A program made the position numbers and the translations under genes. The notes under the pieces were generated by a model. It was not told the DNA's origin, did no database searches, and was given only the letters and a program-made list of their open reading frames with translations. This document shows, one piece after another, positions 1 to 5,518 of a stretch of 10,064 nt of DNA (position 1 is the stretch's first letter; each line of letters begins with the position of its first letter). This stretch comes from Sulfurimonas sp. (GTDB taxonomy: Bacteria > Campylobacterota > Campylobacteria > Campylobacterales > Sulfurimonadaceae), in the NCBI GenBank assembly GCA_022712845.1, contig JAFLJV010000106.1, positions 1-10,064 of the forward strand, given 5' to 3'.

Positions 1-85
1 TTTTGTTGTGAAGTGCTAAAGATATTGCTGATTCAATAGCTTCTGTCATATTATTTGTTAGTTTTTCAAAAATATTTGTGTTCAT
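1..85 (-). CDS. clpB: ClpB disaggregase, N-terminal fragment (runs off window)
   Basis: Only the first 28 codons are present; the gene continues beyond position 1. The peptide begins MNTNIFEKLTNNMTEAIESA and continues ISLALHNK, which resembles the first helix of the ClpB N-domain as I know it from Campylobacterota (a 'FEKLT..M.EA..SA.SLA' pattern). ClpB is the AAA+ disaggregase that works with DnaK/DnaJ/GrpE to rescue aggregated proteins in the cytoplasm. The ATG at 85-83 is preceded 6 nt upstream by a GGAG ribosome binding site (complement of 92-95). A consensus promoter and HspR-like operator lie directly upstream, which fits a heat-shock gene and strengthens the call. The ATPase domains are outside the window, so identification rests on 28 residues plus the regulatory context. 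Confidence 0.72.
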   Translation of the reverse strand, partial: MNTNIFEKLTNNMTEAIESAISLALHNK

Positions 86-113
86 AATAATCTCCGTTAA
101 TTAATTCTATATA

Positions 114-143
114 ATTATAGCAACTTGAGTGACTTATTGTCAA
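114..143 (-). promoter_or_regulatory. sigma70 promoter of clpB
   Basis: Read on the minus strand there is TTGACA (complement of 138-143), an 18-nt spacer and TATAAT (complement of 114-119). Both hexamers match consensus exactly. Transcription would begin near 107, giving a leader of about 20 nt with the GGAG site. Campylobacterota promoters usually lack a clear -35, so a consensus -35 suggests a strong promoter held in check by a repressor. Confidence 0.75.
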
Positions 144-146
144 GTT
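122..146. promoter_or_regulatory. HspR-type HAIR operator overlapping the clpB promoter
   Basis: AACTTGA (122-128) and TCAAGTT (140-146) form a perfect 7-bp inverted repeat with an 11-nt spacer. The HspR-associated inverted repeat is CTTGAGT-N7-ACTCAAG; here 124-144 reads CTTGAGT-N7-TGTCAAG, which matches 7/7 in the left half and 5/7 in the right half. The right half overlaps the -35 hexamer, so a bound repressor would block RNA polymerase. HspR is known to repress clpB and dnaK-type operons in Campylobacter and Helicobacter. HspR itself is not in the window. Confidence 0.62.
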
Positions 147-192
147 AGTTTAGTCTAAATTTAACATATCTTAATTTTAATACTTTATACTC

Positions 193-198
193 TATAAT
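193..198 (+). promoter_or_regulatory. -10 box of the nitroreductase gene
   Basis: TATAAT lies 29 nt upstream of the ATG at 228 and is followed by an AGGA ribosome binding site at 218-221. There is no recognisable -35 hexamer; the upstream stretch is T/A-rich, as is common for sigma70 promoters in Campylobacterota. Confidence 0.45.
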
Positions 199-227
199 AA
201 AATCAAATAAATATTTCAGGATTATCA

Positions 228-905
228 ATGTTAAGTGTACTTCAAGCTTTAAAAAAACGCTCATCAAAAAGAGCATATTTAAAAAAACAAGTATCAAAAG
301 AAATTTTAGAAAAAATTTTAACTGCTGCACAAATGACTCCAAGTGGAACAAACATTCAACCATGGATAACTTATGCTGTAAGTGATAAAGATGTATTAAA
401 AAATATTGGTGACGCTATTATAAAAAAGATGGATAGTGGCGAGAAAAACAATCAATTTATTCAATATAGCCCACTAAACTTTATAGACCCATATAAAAGG
501 CGTCGTAAAGAGACTGGTTTTGGTTTATATAATCATGTTGGTATAAAAAAGGAGGATAGTGAAGCTAGAATTAAAATTTGGCATGATAATTTTAGATGGT
601 TTGGAGCATCATCTGTACTTTTTGTTTTTGTAGATAAGACAAATATTGATGGCTCTCAAGGAGCATTTATCGATTGTGGGGCATATATGCAAAGTGTAAT
701 GTTAGCAGCACAAGAGTTTGAAGTTGATAGTTGTCCACAAGGTTCAACTACAGAATTTGGAAAAGTTATTGCAAATGTTTTAAATGTTCCTGATAATTTA
801 GCATTTTTATATAGTATTGTTTTAGGTTATGAAGATAAAGAAGCTAAAATAAATTCTTTTCAACCAGCTAGAGCTTCACTTAATGAGAGTGTTATTTTTA
901 TGTAA
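228..905 (+). CDS. Nitroreductase family FMN-dependent oxidoreductase
   Basis: This 225-residue cytoplasmic flavoprotein belongs to the NAD(P)H-dependent nitroreductase superfamily. The N-terminal RSSKRAY (residues 11-17) matches the R-(S/R)-S-x-R signature that contacts the FMN phosphate. PSGTNIQPW (38-46) is the conserved second flavin-binding segment, and NFRWFGA (near residue 120) and SCPQ (near 168) are typical of the subgroup with a long central insertion (PnbA-like nitroaromatic reductases). Length is normal. The physiological substrate cannot be told from sequence; quinones, nitroaromatics or flavins are possible. An AGGA site sits 6 nt before the ATG. The gene stands alone, divergent from clpB, with no operon partner. 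Confidence 0.88.
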   Translation: MLSVLQALKKRSSKRAYLKKQVSKEILEKILTAAQMTPSGTNIQPWITYAVSDKDVLKNIGDAIIKKMDSGEKNNQFIQYSPLNFIDPYKRRRKETGFGLYNHVGIKKEDSEARIKIWHDNFRWFGASSVLFVFVDKTNIDGSQGAFIDCGAYMQSVMLAAQEFEVDSCPQGSTTEFGKVIANVLNVPDNLAFLYSIVLGYEDKEAKINSFQPARASLNESVIFM

Positions 906-1048
906 AAAATCATTATTTCTAAACTTATTTCAAAATAAACACACATTTATCTATTATTACAGTAACTTTATCAAATTTTTGTCCTACACCACATGTGATG
1001 TTTCAGTAATACTTAAAGAATATTCATCTGTATAACTAACAAAAATAT

Positions 1049-1077
1049 TTGACAAACTGCTCTTGTCTAGTTATAAT
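1049..1077 (+). promoter_or_regulatory. Consensus sigma70 promoter of the toxin-antitoxin operon
   Basis: TTGACA (1049-1054), a 17-nt spacer and TATAAT (1072-1077) match the sigma70 consensus at every position of both hexamers and at the ideal spacing. Transcription should start near 1084, about 24 nt before the antitoxin ATG. A very strong promoter fits an operon repressed by its own product. Confidence 0.8.
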
Positions 1078-1096
1078 TGTATGACATGTATTACAA
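1077..1096. promoter_or_regulatory. Palindromic operator for the antitoxin
   Basis: TTGTATGACATGTATTACAA is an imperfect palindrome: 16 of 20 positions are symmetrical, made of TTGTA/TACAA outer arms and an ACATGT core. It covers the end of the -10 box and the predicted start site, where binding of the ribbon-helix-helix antitoxin (alone or with toxin) would repress the operon. Its role as operator is inferred from position and symmetry. Confidence 0.6.
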
Positions 1097-1107
1097 AAGG
1101 AGTTTTT

Positions 1108-1317
1108 ATGTTATCAGTTAGACTAGAAGATAGTATGGAACTTAAGTTAGAAAATCTTGCTAAAGCTACAAAGAGATCTAAAAGTTTTTTTGTAAAAGAA
1201 GCATTAAAAAATTATTTAGATGATATGAGTGATTTTTATGATGCTCAAAAACGCTCAAATTCTAAAGATAGAAACCTTATAAGCTTACAAGAATTGGAAA
1301 AATCACTTGGCGTATAA
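1108..1317 (+). CDS. Ribbon-helix-helix antitoxin (RelB/CopG-like)
   Basis: This 69-residue protein is the antitoxin of a type II toxin-antitoxin pair. It should bind DNA as a dimer through an N-terminal ribbon-helix-helix and neutralise the toxin with its C-terminal tail. Residues 2-6 (LSVRL) form the beta strand with alternating side chains; 'LENLAKATKRSKSFFVKEAL' (about 14-33) is the classic two-helix RHH pattern with the SxSxxV-type turn. The tail (residues 40-69) ends in ISLQELEKSLGV, common to RelB-like antitoxins of this group. I chose the ATG at 1108 because AAGGAG (1097-1102) precedes it by 5 nt; an in-frame ATG at 1063 would lie inside the promoter. The stop overlaps the start of the toxin gene, so the pair is translationally coupled. 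Confidence 0.88.
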   Translation: MLSVRLEDSMELKLENLAKATKRSKSFFVKEALKNYLDDMSDFYDAQKRSNSKDRNLISLQELEKSLGV

Positions 1318-1564
1318 ACTTTTATTTGATGATAAGGTTGCTAAAGATTTAAAAAATATTGATAAACATTGTCAAAAAAAGATTCTAGAAGCAATTAAAA
1401 CTAAACTTTTAAAAAACCCTTATATCGGTAAAAAACTAGTAGGAGATTTATCTTCATATTATCGCTATAGAGTAAATGATTATAGAGTTGTATATGAGAT
1501 ATTAGAAAATGAAGTTATCTTAGTTATTATCAAAATTAAGCACCGTAAAGAAGTTTATAAATAA
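1307..1564 (+). CDS. relE: RelE/ParE-superfamily toxin, probable mRNA interferase
   Basis: This 85-residue toxin overlaps the antitoxin gene by 11 nt and starts at TTG (1307). The fold signature is clear: N-terminal strand YKLLFDDKVAKDLKNID, two helices, then VGDLSSYYRYRVNDYRVVYEI (43-65) and the C-terminal VIIKIKHRKEVYK. Basic residues R53/R55, R60 and R80 together with Y84 sit where ribosome-dependent RelE toxins carry their catalytic Arg and Tyr residues. This favours mRNA cleavage at the ribosome over ParE-type gyrase poisoning. The family assignment is secure; the biochemical activity is inferred. No strong ribosome binding site precedes the TTG, consistent with low toxin output through coupling to antitoxin translation. 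The gene ends 12 nt from the convergent deaminase-like gene. Confidence 0.87.
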   Translation: MAYKLLFDDKVAKDLKNIDKHCQKKILEAIKTKLLKNPYIGKKLVGDLSSYYRYRVNDYRVVYEILENEVILVIIKIKHRKEVYK

Positions 1565-1576
1565 AAGAGTGCAAAA

Positions 1577-2440
1577 CTAAACAAAACCTTTTTGTTTATA
1601 TCTTTTTAACATACTCTCATTACCAGTAATTCCACCACTATGTATATATATTATCTCTTCATCTGTTTGTTCAAGTAAAGCTTTCCACATAGCAGGTGCA
1701 TATAGCAAATCAAACTCAATTCTTGTATTTAATAGTTTTTTTTGTATTTCTAAAAATTCAGGATATGGTTTTGCAAAGTGATATTTTTTCTTTGGTTCTA
1801 AGATAATTAAGTTATCTGGAATTTTATGAAGTGCATTCATTTGTTTCTTTAAATAAGCTACATCTCCAACACAAGGTGTTGTATACACTTTATAATCTGG
1901 TAAAGACAAAGCTAAATACAAAGCTGTTGTTCCTGTTCCTGAAGGAGTAGCAAGTGATTTACAATTTAGATTTTCTTTTTTAATCTCTTTTGCTAAAACT
2001 TCTAAGCCTTCCTGCGCTTCAAGTACAGCACCACCTTGATCGATTATGAAAGTTTTATCTTCTAAATTTATTCTAAGTGAGGCTATATAATCTTTATAAA
2101 GCTCATTTTTTATTTCAAAATGTTGCATACCAAGTCTTATGGAATGAAAATAATTACCACAATTATCATTTTTTTGTGTTTGAGTGATTAATTTTGAGTA
2201 ATAAACAAATTCCCAACCTTTATCTTTACACATCGCAGCAATTGCAAGCATTGCATTTGATTGTGTTCCTCCATATGAGATAATTTTATTTAATTTATTT
2301 GAGGGGGTTTGTAAAAGAGTATAAAGTTTTCTGTATTTATTTCCTGCAAGATATTTATCTACTAAATCATCTCGTTTTACATAAAAACTCCTAGAATCTA
2401 AAATAATTTTAGATATAGGAGAATTTTGTATAGTAATCAA
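1577..2440 (-). CDS. PLP-dependent ACC deaminase/D-cysteine desulfhydrase family enzyme
   Basis: This 287-residue cytoplasmic enzyme belongs to fold-type II PLP enzymes related to 1-aminocyclopropane-1-carboxylate deaminase and D-cysteine desulfhydrase. FYVKRDDL (19-26) and AGNKYRKL (32-39) frame the PLP lysine, predicted as K35. GGTQSNAM (57-64) is the substrate-carboxylate loop, TPSGTGTT (165-172) the phosphate-binding loop, and HSGGITGNESMLKRY (267-281) the conserved C-terminus. It is slightly short for the family (commonly 300-340). The true substrate is unknown; D-cysteine or another small D-amino acid is as likely as ACC. It starts at TTG (2440), 4 nt after the peb4 stop, and no Shine-Dalgarno sequence is visible, so translation is probably coupled to peb4. 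Confidence 0.85.
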   Translation of the reverse strand: MITIQNSPISKIILDSRSFYVKRDDLVDKYLAGNKYRKLYTLLQTPSNKLNKIISYGGTQSNAMLAIAAMCKDKGWEFVYYSKLITQTQKNDNCGNYFHSIRLGMQHFEIKNELYKDYIASLRINLEDKTFIIDQGGAVLEAQEGLEVLAKEIKKENLNCKSLATPSGTGTTALYLALSLPDYKVYTTPCVGDVAYLKKQMNALHKIPDNLIILEPKKKYHFAKPYPEFLEIQKKLLNTRIEFDLLYAPAMWKALLEQTDEEIIYIHSGGITGNESMLKRYKQKGFV

Positions 2441-2444
2441 AGTA

Positions 2445-3266
2445 TTATTTAATTGTTGCTTTTTTCTCTAATTCTTTCATTTTATCTAACATTACAGACT
2501 TAGCTTTATCAAGTCTAAGACGATTATTAATAGTAGCTTTTGCTTCTGTAAATTTAATTTGTTTATCATTTTTAGCTTCTAATAAAATGATATGGTAACC
2601 AAATTGCGTTTTTACAGGCTCTGATACTGTTCCAGGATTCATACTAAATGCTTTTTCACTAAACTCTGGAACCATCTCTCTTGGAGAAAAAGTTGGAAGT
2701 TTACCACCCTCCATTCCACTTGGTCCTATTGATTTTTCTTTTGCTAGTTCAGCAAACTTATTGATAAGTGCCTCTCCATTTAAACCTTTAAACTTTTTAG
2801 CAATTGTTTTAGCTTCTGATTCTGATTCAACTAAAATATGACGAGCGTCAGCAGTTTTAGAATTAAATTCTTCTTTATTATTATCGTAATATTCTTTCAT
2901 TTCTATATTAGAAATAGCAATTTTGTCAACTTCTCTTTTTTGCCACAACTGAATAGCTATCTCTTTTTTAATTCTTTTTGAAACTTCTTCAAATTTATTT
3001 TTAAAATCTTGTAATTTTAATATGCCAGATTTTTCAGCATCATCATAAACTAACTCTTTAGCAACCAACTGTTCTAAAACTTGTTTTCTAAATTCAACTT
3101 GTTTTTCAGCTGGAACTTGATTAAATCTACCTTGAGTAGCTGTCATCAGTTCTCTCTCAACATCCTGTTGAGTAATAGATGTTCCATTGACTGTTACAAG
3201 TATTTGAGCCACTGAAATAGTAGATAATAGAGCTAAAGATGTTACTAGTTTTGTTACTGTTTTCAT
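2445..3266 (-). CDS. peb4: Periplasmic parvulin-type PPIase/chaperone, Peb4 (SurA-like)
   Basis: This 273-residue exported peptidyl-prolyl isomerase/chaperone is thought to help outer-membrane proteins fold. Residues 1-20 are a signal peptide (basic MKTVTK, hydrophobic LVTSLALLSTISVA) with likely signal peptidase I cleavage at A20|Q21. An N-terminal SurA-like helical chaperone region follows (about 21-135). The PpiC/rotamase domain spans about 138-231, with ARHILVES at its start, GPSGMEGGKLPTF (181-193), MVPEFSEKAF and the closing FGYHIILLE. A basic C-terminal helix ends the protein. Length and architecture match Campylobacter Peb4/Cbf2. AAGGA (complement of 3273-3277) lies 6 nt before the ATG, and TATAAA (complement of 3303-3308) is a likely -10. 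The neighbouring nth gene is the arrangement known from Campylobacter. Confidence 0.9.
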   Translation of the reverse strand: MKTVTKLVTSLALLSTISVAQILVTVNGTSITQQDVERELMTATQGRFNQVPAEKQVEFRKQVLEQLVAKELVYDDAEKSGILKLQDFKNKFEEVSKRIKKEIAIQLWQKREVDKIAISNIEMKEYYDNNKEEFNSKTADARHILVESESEAKTIAKKFKGLNGEALINKFAELAKEKSIGPSGMEGGKLPTFSPREMVPEFSEKAFSMNPGTVSEPVKTQFGYHIILLEAKNDKQIKFTEAKATINNRLRLDKAKSVMLDKMKELEKKATIK

Positions 3267-3327
3267 TAATTTTCCTTAATTGTAGGAGAAGATTTTAGTA
3301 ATTTTATACTAATGATTATTAAACAGC

Positions 3328-3341
3328 GTGTAGAATTACAC
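3328..3341. repeat. Short inverted repeat just before nth
   Basis: GTGTA-GAAT-TACAC is a perfect 5-bp inverted repeat ending 2 nt before the nth ATG, in the region between divergent peb4 and nth. It could be an operator or a small hairpin at the translation start. An embedded TAGAAT (3331-3336) could act as a -10 box, but that would make the nth mRNA nearly leaderless. Confidence 0.3.
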
Positions 3342-3343
3342 CC

Positions 3344-3985
3344 ATGAAAAAAGCTACTAAAAAAGAAATCCAACTAATTCATCAACTCTTTATTGATAAG
3401 TATAGTGATGCAGTAAGTGAATTAAAATATACAAATGCTTATGAATTAGTAATTGCTGTTGCATTATCTGCTCAATGTACAGATAAAAGGGTAAACATTT
3501 TAACACCTGCTTTATTTAAAAAATATCCTAGCCCCCAATTATTAGCAATAGCAAATTTAGATGATGTAAAATCTCTTATAAACAGTTGTTCTTTTTTTAA
3601 TAATAAAGCAAAAAATATAGTTTCTATGGCAAAAAGAGTTATAGAAGTATATGATGGTGAAATACCTATGAGTGAAAAAGAGCTAATCACCTTAGCTGGT
3701 GTTGGACAAAAAACTGCAAATGTTGTGATGATAGAGTATACTGGTGCAAACCTTATGGCTGTAGATACACATGTTTTTAGAGTCTCTCATCGACTTGGTT
3801 TAAGTGATGACAAAACTGCTACTAAAACAGAAGCCACTCTTGTTAAAAAATTTAAAACAAATCTTCATGCACTTCATCAAGGAATGGTTCTTTTTGGTCG
3901 TTATATCTGTAAGGCAAAAAATCCAAAATGTGATGAGTGTTTTTTAACTGAGTTTTGTAAAACAACACAAAGTTTTAAGGTATAA
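3344..3985 (+). CDS. nth: Endonuclease III (DNA glycosylase/AP lyase)
   Basis: This 213-residue bifunctional base-excision repair enzyme removes oxidised pyrimidines and nicks at the abasic site by beta-elimination. The helix-hairpin-helix LAGVGQKTANVVM (117-129) contains the catalytic lysine K123, and AVDTHVFRVSHR (139-150) contains the catalytic aspartate D141. Four cysteines, C189, C196, C199 and C205, give the C-X6-C-X2-C-X5-C pattern that ligates the [4Fe-4S] cluster. LSAQCTDKRVN (41-51) is the family's conserved early motif. All key residues are intact and the length matches E. coli Nth (211). The ribosome binding site before the ATG is weak or absent. The gene is divergent from peb4 and is followed 24 nt later by a small lipoprotein gene, probably cotranscribed. 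Confidence 0.96.
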   Translation: MKKATKKEIQLIHQLFIDKYSDAVSELKYTNAYELVIAVALSAQCTDKRVNILTPALFKKYPSPQLLAIANLDDVKSLINSCSFFNNKAKNIVSMAKRVIEVYDGEIPMSEKELITLAGVGQKTANVVMIEYTGANLMAVDTHVFRVSHRLGLSDDKTATKTEATLVKKFKTNLHALHQGMVLFGRYICKAKNPKCDECFLTEFCKTTQSFKV

Positions 3986-4009
3986 AAAAAGTGGCTTACT
4001 ATTTGCTTT

Positions 4010-4258
4010 ATGAGTTTTATGATTAAATATATACTACTTATCTCTAGCTTATTTCTCCTTAGTGCTTGTGTAAATAAACATGGTATATCATTACAATACT
4101 ATAGTGACTGCCAAGAGTATTATGATTTACAAGGTTACTACCATAAAGATTGTGGAGAAGATGATATAGTCACTTATAAAAGAATAAAAGAAGAGGGTAA
4201 AAAAGCTATAGATTATGTTGTTGGAGAAGAGGAAAAACCAAAAGGTAATGTTTGGTAA
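4010..4258 (+). CDS. Small putative lipoprotein
   Basis: This 82-residue protein is of unknown function. The N-terminus is a lipoprotein signal peptide: IKYILLISSLFLLSAC with an LSAC lipobox, so C20 should be lipidated and the mature protein (about 63 residues) anchored in a membrane facing the periplasm. The mature part is Tyr-rich, with two further cysteines (C34, C48) flanking a YYDLQGYY segment that could form a disulfide, and it ends in a charged KEEGKKA...EEEKPKG tail. Translation may start at 4010 or at the second ATG (4019, M4); neither has a good ribosome binding site, and both keep the signal peptide. It is probably cotranscribed with nth. I do not recognise a named family. Confidence 0.7.
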   Translation: MSFMIKYILLISSLFLLSACVNKHGISLQYYSDCQEYYDLQGYYHKDCGEDDIVTYKRIKEEGKKAIDYVVGEEEKPKGNVW

Positions 4259-4286
4259 AAGTATCTTTTTATTTAGAACTATCGAA

Positions 4287-4386
4287 TTAAAGTCCTATAA
4301 AATAAAAAGTACAAAGTAGTTCAAGGCAGTTTATTGAAGATTAAAACCTTATAAATTAAAATTGCAAAATATTTCTAGGCAGTTTT
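4287..4386 (+). repeat. Two degenerate direct repeats (about 47 bp each)
   Basis: Units 4287-4333 and 4341-4386 align along their length. Both begin TTAAA, have CCTATAAA or CTTATAAA-like cores, and end in a run related to CAAA-TA-TTC-AGGCAGTTT; 17 of the last 22 aligned bases before AGTTT are identical. The TATAAAATA...CAAGGCA portion also resembles 9953-9972 at the window end, so these may be partial copies of the same repeat family. Confidence 0.5.
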
Positions 4387-4419
4387 TTTTAATATGGCTG
4401 AAGCCAATTAAAAAAAACT
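4381..4419. repeat. Long AT-rich hairpin
   Basis: The arms 4381-4399 and 4402-4419 pair over 18 bp with one bulged A and a 2-nt loop (GA). The stem has a TGGCT/AGCCA tip and an 8-bp T/A tract. The T run is on the 5' side and the A run on the 3' side on both strands, which is the wrong order for a standard Rho-independent terminator. It is better described as a structured repeat. Confidence 0.7.
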
Positions 4420-4513
4420 AACGACGAAAGATGAAGTGATTGAACCCTCTGAACAATTACCATACTCTCAGAGAATTTTAAAAAGGTAAGATTGTGCAAA
4501 ACTTTTTTTGAAT

Positions 4514-4529
4514 CTTAGCCATAGCTAAG
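4514..4529. repeat. Small hairpin inside the 289-bp element
   Basis: CTTAGC-CATA-GCTAAG is a perfect 6-bp stem with a 4-nt loop. It is one of several local hairpins in the block. It is enclosed by a wider TAAGATT (4487-4493)/AATCTTA (4511-4517) pairing that would compete with it. Confidence 0.5.
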
Positions 4530-4531
4530 GT

Positions 4532-4694
4532 GATGAAATTTTTTGTGCAAGATTATTTTTTTAAAACTCTCCCGAAGGGCTAAAAAAAGAGATAAACTCT
4601 TACTTCGTTAAACTCACTTGTGCCCAAGGGGCATAGCAAAAGCTACTAGTAGCTCCTGCGTAACTTCGCCTCATAATAGCTCATCTCTTTTTAG
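4532..4694 (-). repeat. Structured intergenic repeat, copy in minus orientation
   Basis: Read on the minus strand this shares ordered blocks with 9941-10064: GCAGGAGCTACTAGTAGCTT (4640-4659; 19/20 identical), TTTAACGAAGTA (4601-4612; 12/12), CCCTTCGGG (4571-4579; 8/9) and AAAAAATTTCATC (about 4532-4544). It contains a perfect 14-bp palindrome AGCTACTAGTAGCT (4641-4654), hairpin TGCCC-AAG-GGGCA (4621-4633), hairpin CCC-GAA-GGG (4571-4579), and outer arms CTAAAAA..AGAGAT (4580-4593 with 4683-4694). The shared order and spacing show common descent. Confidence 0.72.
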
Positions 4695-4730
4695 CTGAGA
4701 GTATGGTAATTGTTCAGAGGGTTCAATTTT

Positions 4731-5438
4731 TTACTTTATAGCTATGAATGTTGCGAAATTTGCCCATCGGAATACTACTTCACAGTGTGAAAACCCACAA
4801 TTTCTAGCCATTTTAATATTTTCATCTTCACTATATGGAACAAGAACATTCTCTAAAGCTTCTCTTTTTTGCATTATTTCATACTCAGAATAACCCTGCT
4901 CTTTTTTAAAATCATAATAACACTCTATTAAATCTTTATTTAATTTTGAATGATGAGAGATAACTTTTTCACTAAATATAAAAATAGCATCTTTTTTTAA
5001 TGATATTGCTATCTTTTTAACTAACTCTTCCCGAACAAGTGGACGAATAAATTGCAAAGTATAATTACTTACAAAAACATCAGCTTGTTTATAGCTATAT
5101 TTTAATATATCTGCATTTTTAAGCTCTAAATTTGCTCCAAATGCTTCACATTTTTTTCTAGCTTGTTCAAGCATTGCTTCTGAATTATCAAGTCCAATTA
5201 AACTTGCTTTTACTTTTAATTTTTTACTTATATTTATAAGAAGTGAAGCTGTTGAACAACCTAAATCATAAGCAATTCCACCATTTTCCAATTGTTTTAT
5301 TGCGAAAAACTCCGTTATTTTTTGTGATTCTATATAAAATGGCACACTTCTTGAGAGCATATCGTCAAAGACGGCAGCCACCTCCTCATCGAACTCAAAC
5401 TGTTTTTTTATTGGTTTTGTAAATACTTTATCATTCAT
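4731..5438 (-). CDS. cmoA: Carboxy-S-adenosyl-L-methionine synthase CmoA
   Basis: This 235-residue class I SAM-dependent enzyme converts SAM and prephenate into carboxy-SAM. CmoB uses that product to make 5-carboxymethoxyuridine at the tRNA wobble position 34. The CmoA-specific segment [20 protein letters not shown] (16-35) precedes the SAM-binding motif AYDLGCS (56-62). LDNSEAML (83-90), NYTLQF (125-130), FSEK (155-158) and [18 protein letters not shown] (182-199) all correspond to conserved CmoA motifs; R192 of the QKR motif is at the position expected to hold the extra carboxylate. The length is near that of E. coli CmoA (247). An AGGA site (complement of 5448-5451) precedes the ATG. CmoB is not in the window. 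The gene is divergent from the histidine kinase. Confidence 0.92.
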   Translation of the reverse strand: MNDKVFTKPIKKQFEFDEEVAAVFDDMLSRSVPFYIESQKITEFFAIKQLENGGIAYDLGCSTASLLINISKKLKVKASLIGLDNSEAMLEQARKKCEAFGANLELKNADILKYSYKQADVFVSNYTLQFIRPLVREELVKKIAISLKKDAIFIFSEKVISHHSKLNKDLIECYYDFKKEQGYSEYEIMQKREALENVLVPYSEDENIKMARNCGFSHCEVVFRWANFATFIAIK

Positions 5439-5518
5439 TTTTTAAATTCCTAGCTTGCAATTTTAGCAAAAATAGCATAATATATGGGAAAACAATTAAC
5501 TATTTTCTTGGATTTTAT

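Larger units (their letters stand above)
4439..4727. repeat. 289-bp element bounded by perfect 33-bp inverted repeats
   Basis: Positions 4439-4471 and 4695-4727 are exact reverse complements over 33 bp (ATTGAACCC... and ...GGGTTCAAT), enclosing 223 bp. A further 7 bp (4479-4485 with 4687-4693) can pair after a short bulge. The right arm ends 3 nt from the cmoA stop codon. No open reading frame, transposase or obvious target-site duplication is present (the flanks are AAGTG and TTTTT). It could be a MITE-like element, an invertible segment or a very stable RNA stem; the sequence alone does not decide. Confidence 0.7.
4259..4730. other. Gene-free region rich in repeats and hairpins
   Basis: These 472 bases between the lipoprotein gene and the cmoA stop contain no plausible gene on either strand. 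In order they hold two degenerate direct repeats (4287-4386), a long AT-rich hairpin (4381-4419), and a 289-bp block bounded by a perfect 33-bp inverted repeat (4439-4727). Inside the block are several small hairpins and a copy of a repeat that recurs at the window end. No conventional Rho-independent terminator (GC stem followed by a T run) was found for either flanking gene. Confidence 0.8.

Noticed and set aside
145..363. 72-codon open frame on the minus strand
   Set aside because: It lies antisense to the start of the nitroreductase gene and across its promoter, has a low-complexity Leu/Phe-rich product, and has no ribosome binding site.
1063..1107. Longer antitoxin starting at the in-frame ATG at 1063
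   Set aside because: This start lies inside the consensus promoter, upstream of the predicted transcript start; the ATG at 1108 has an AAGGAG site and gives the usual RHH N-terminus.
3472..3690. 72-codon open frame on the minus strand
   Set aside because: It is antisense to nth, whose catalytic and Fe-S residues are all intact; the product has no recognisable features.
4381..4419. Rho-independent terminator for the lipoprotein gene or cmoA
   Set aside because: The stem is preceded by T8 and followed by A8 on both strands, the reverse of the A-stem-T layout a terminator needs.
4439..4727. CRISPR array or integron attC site
   Set aside because: There are no regularly spaced direct repeats, no cas genes, and no integrase or recognisable attC core sites; the structure is a single pair of inverted arms.
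4439..4727. Complete insertion sequence
   Set aside because: The block is only 289 bp, encodes no transposase and shows no clear target-site duplication; at most it is a nonautonomous element.
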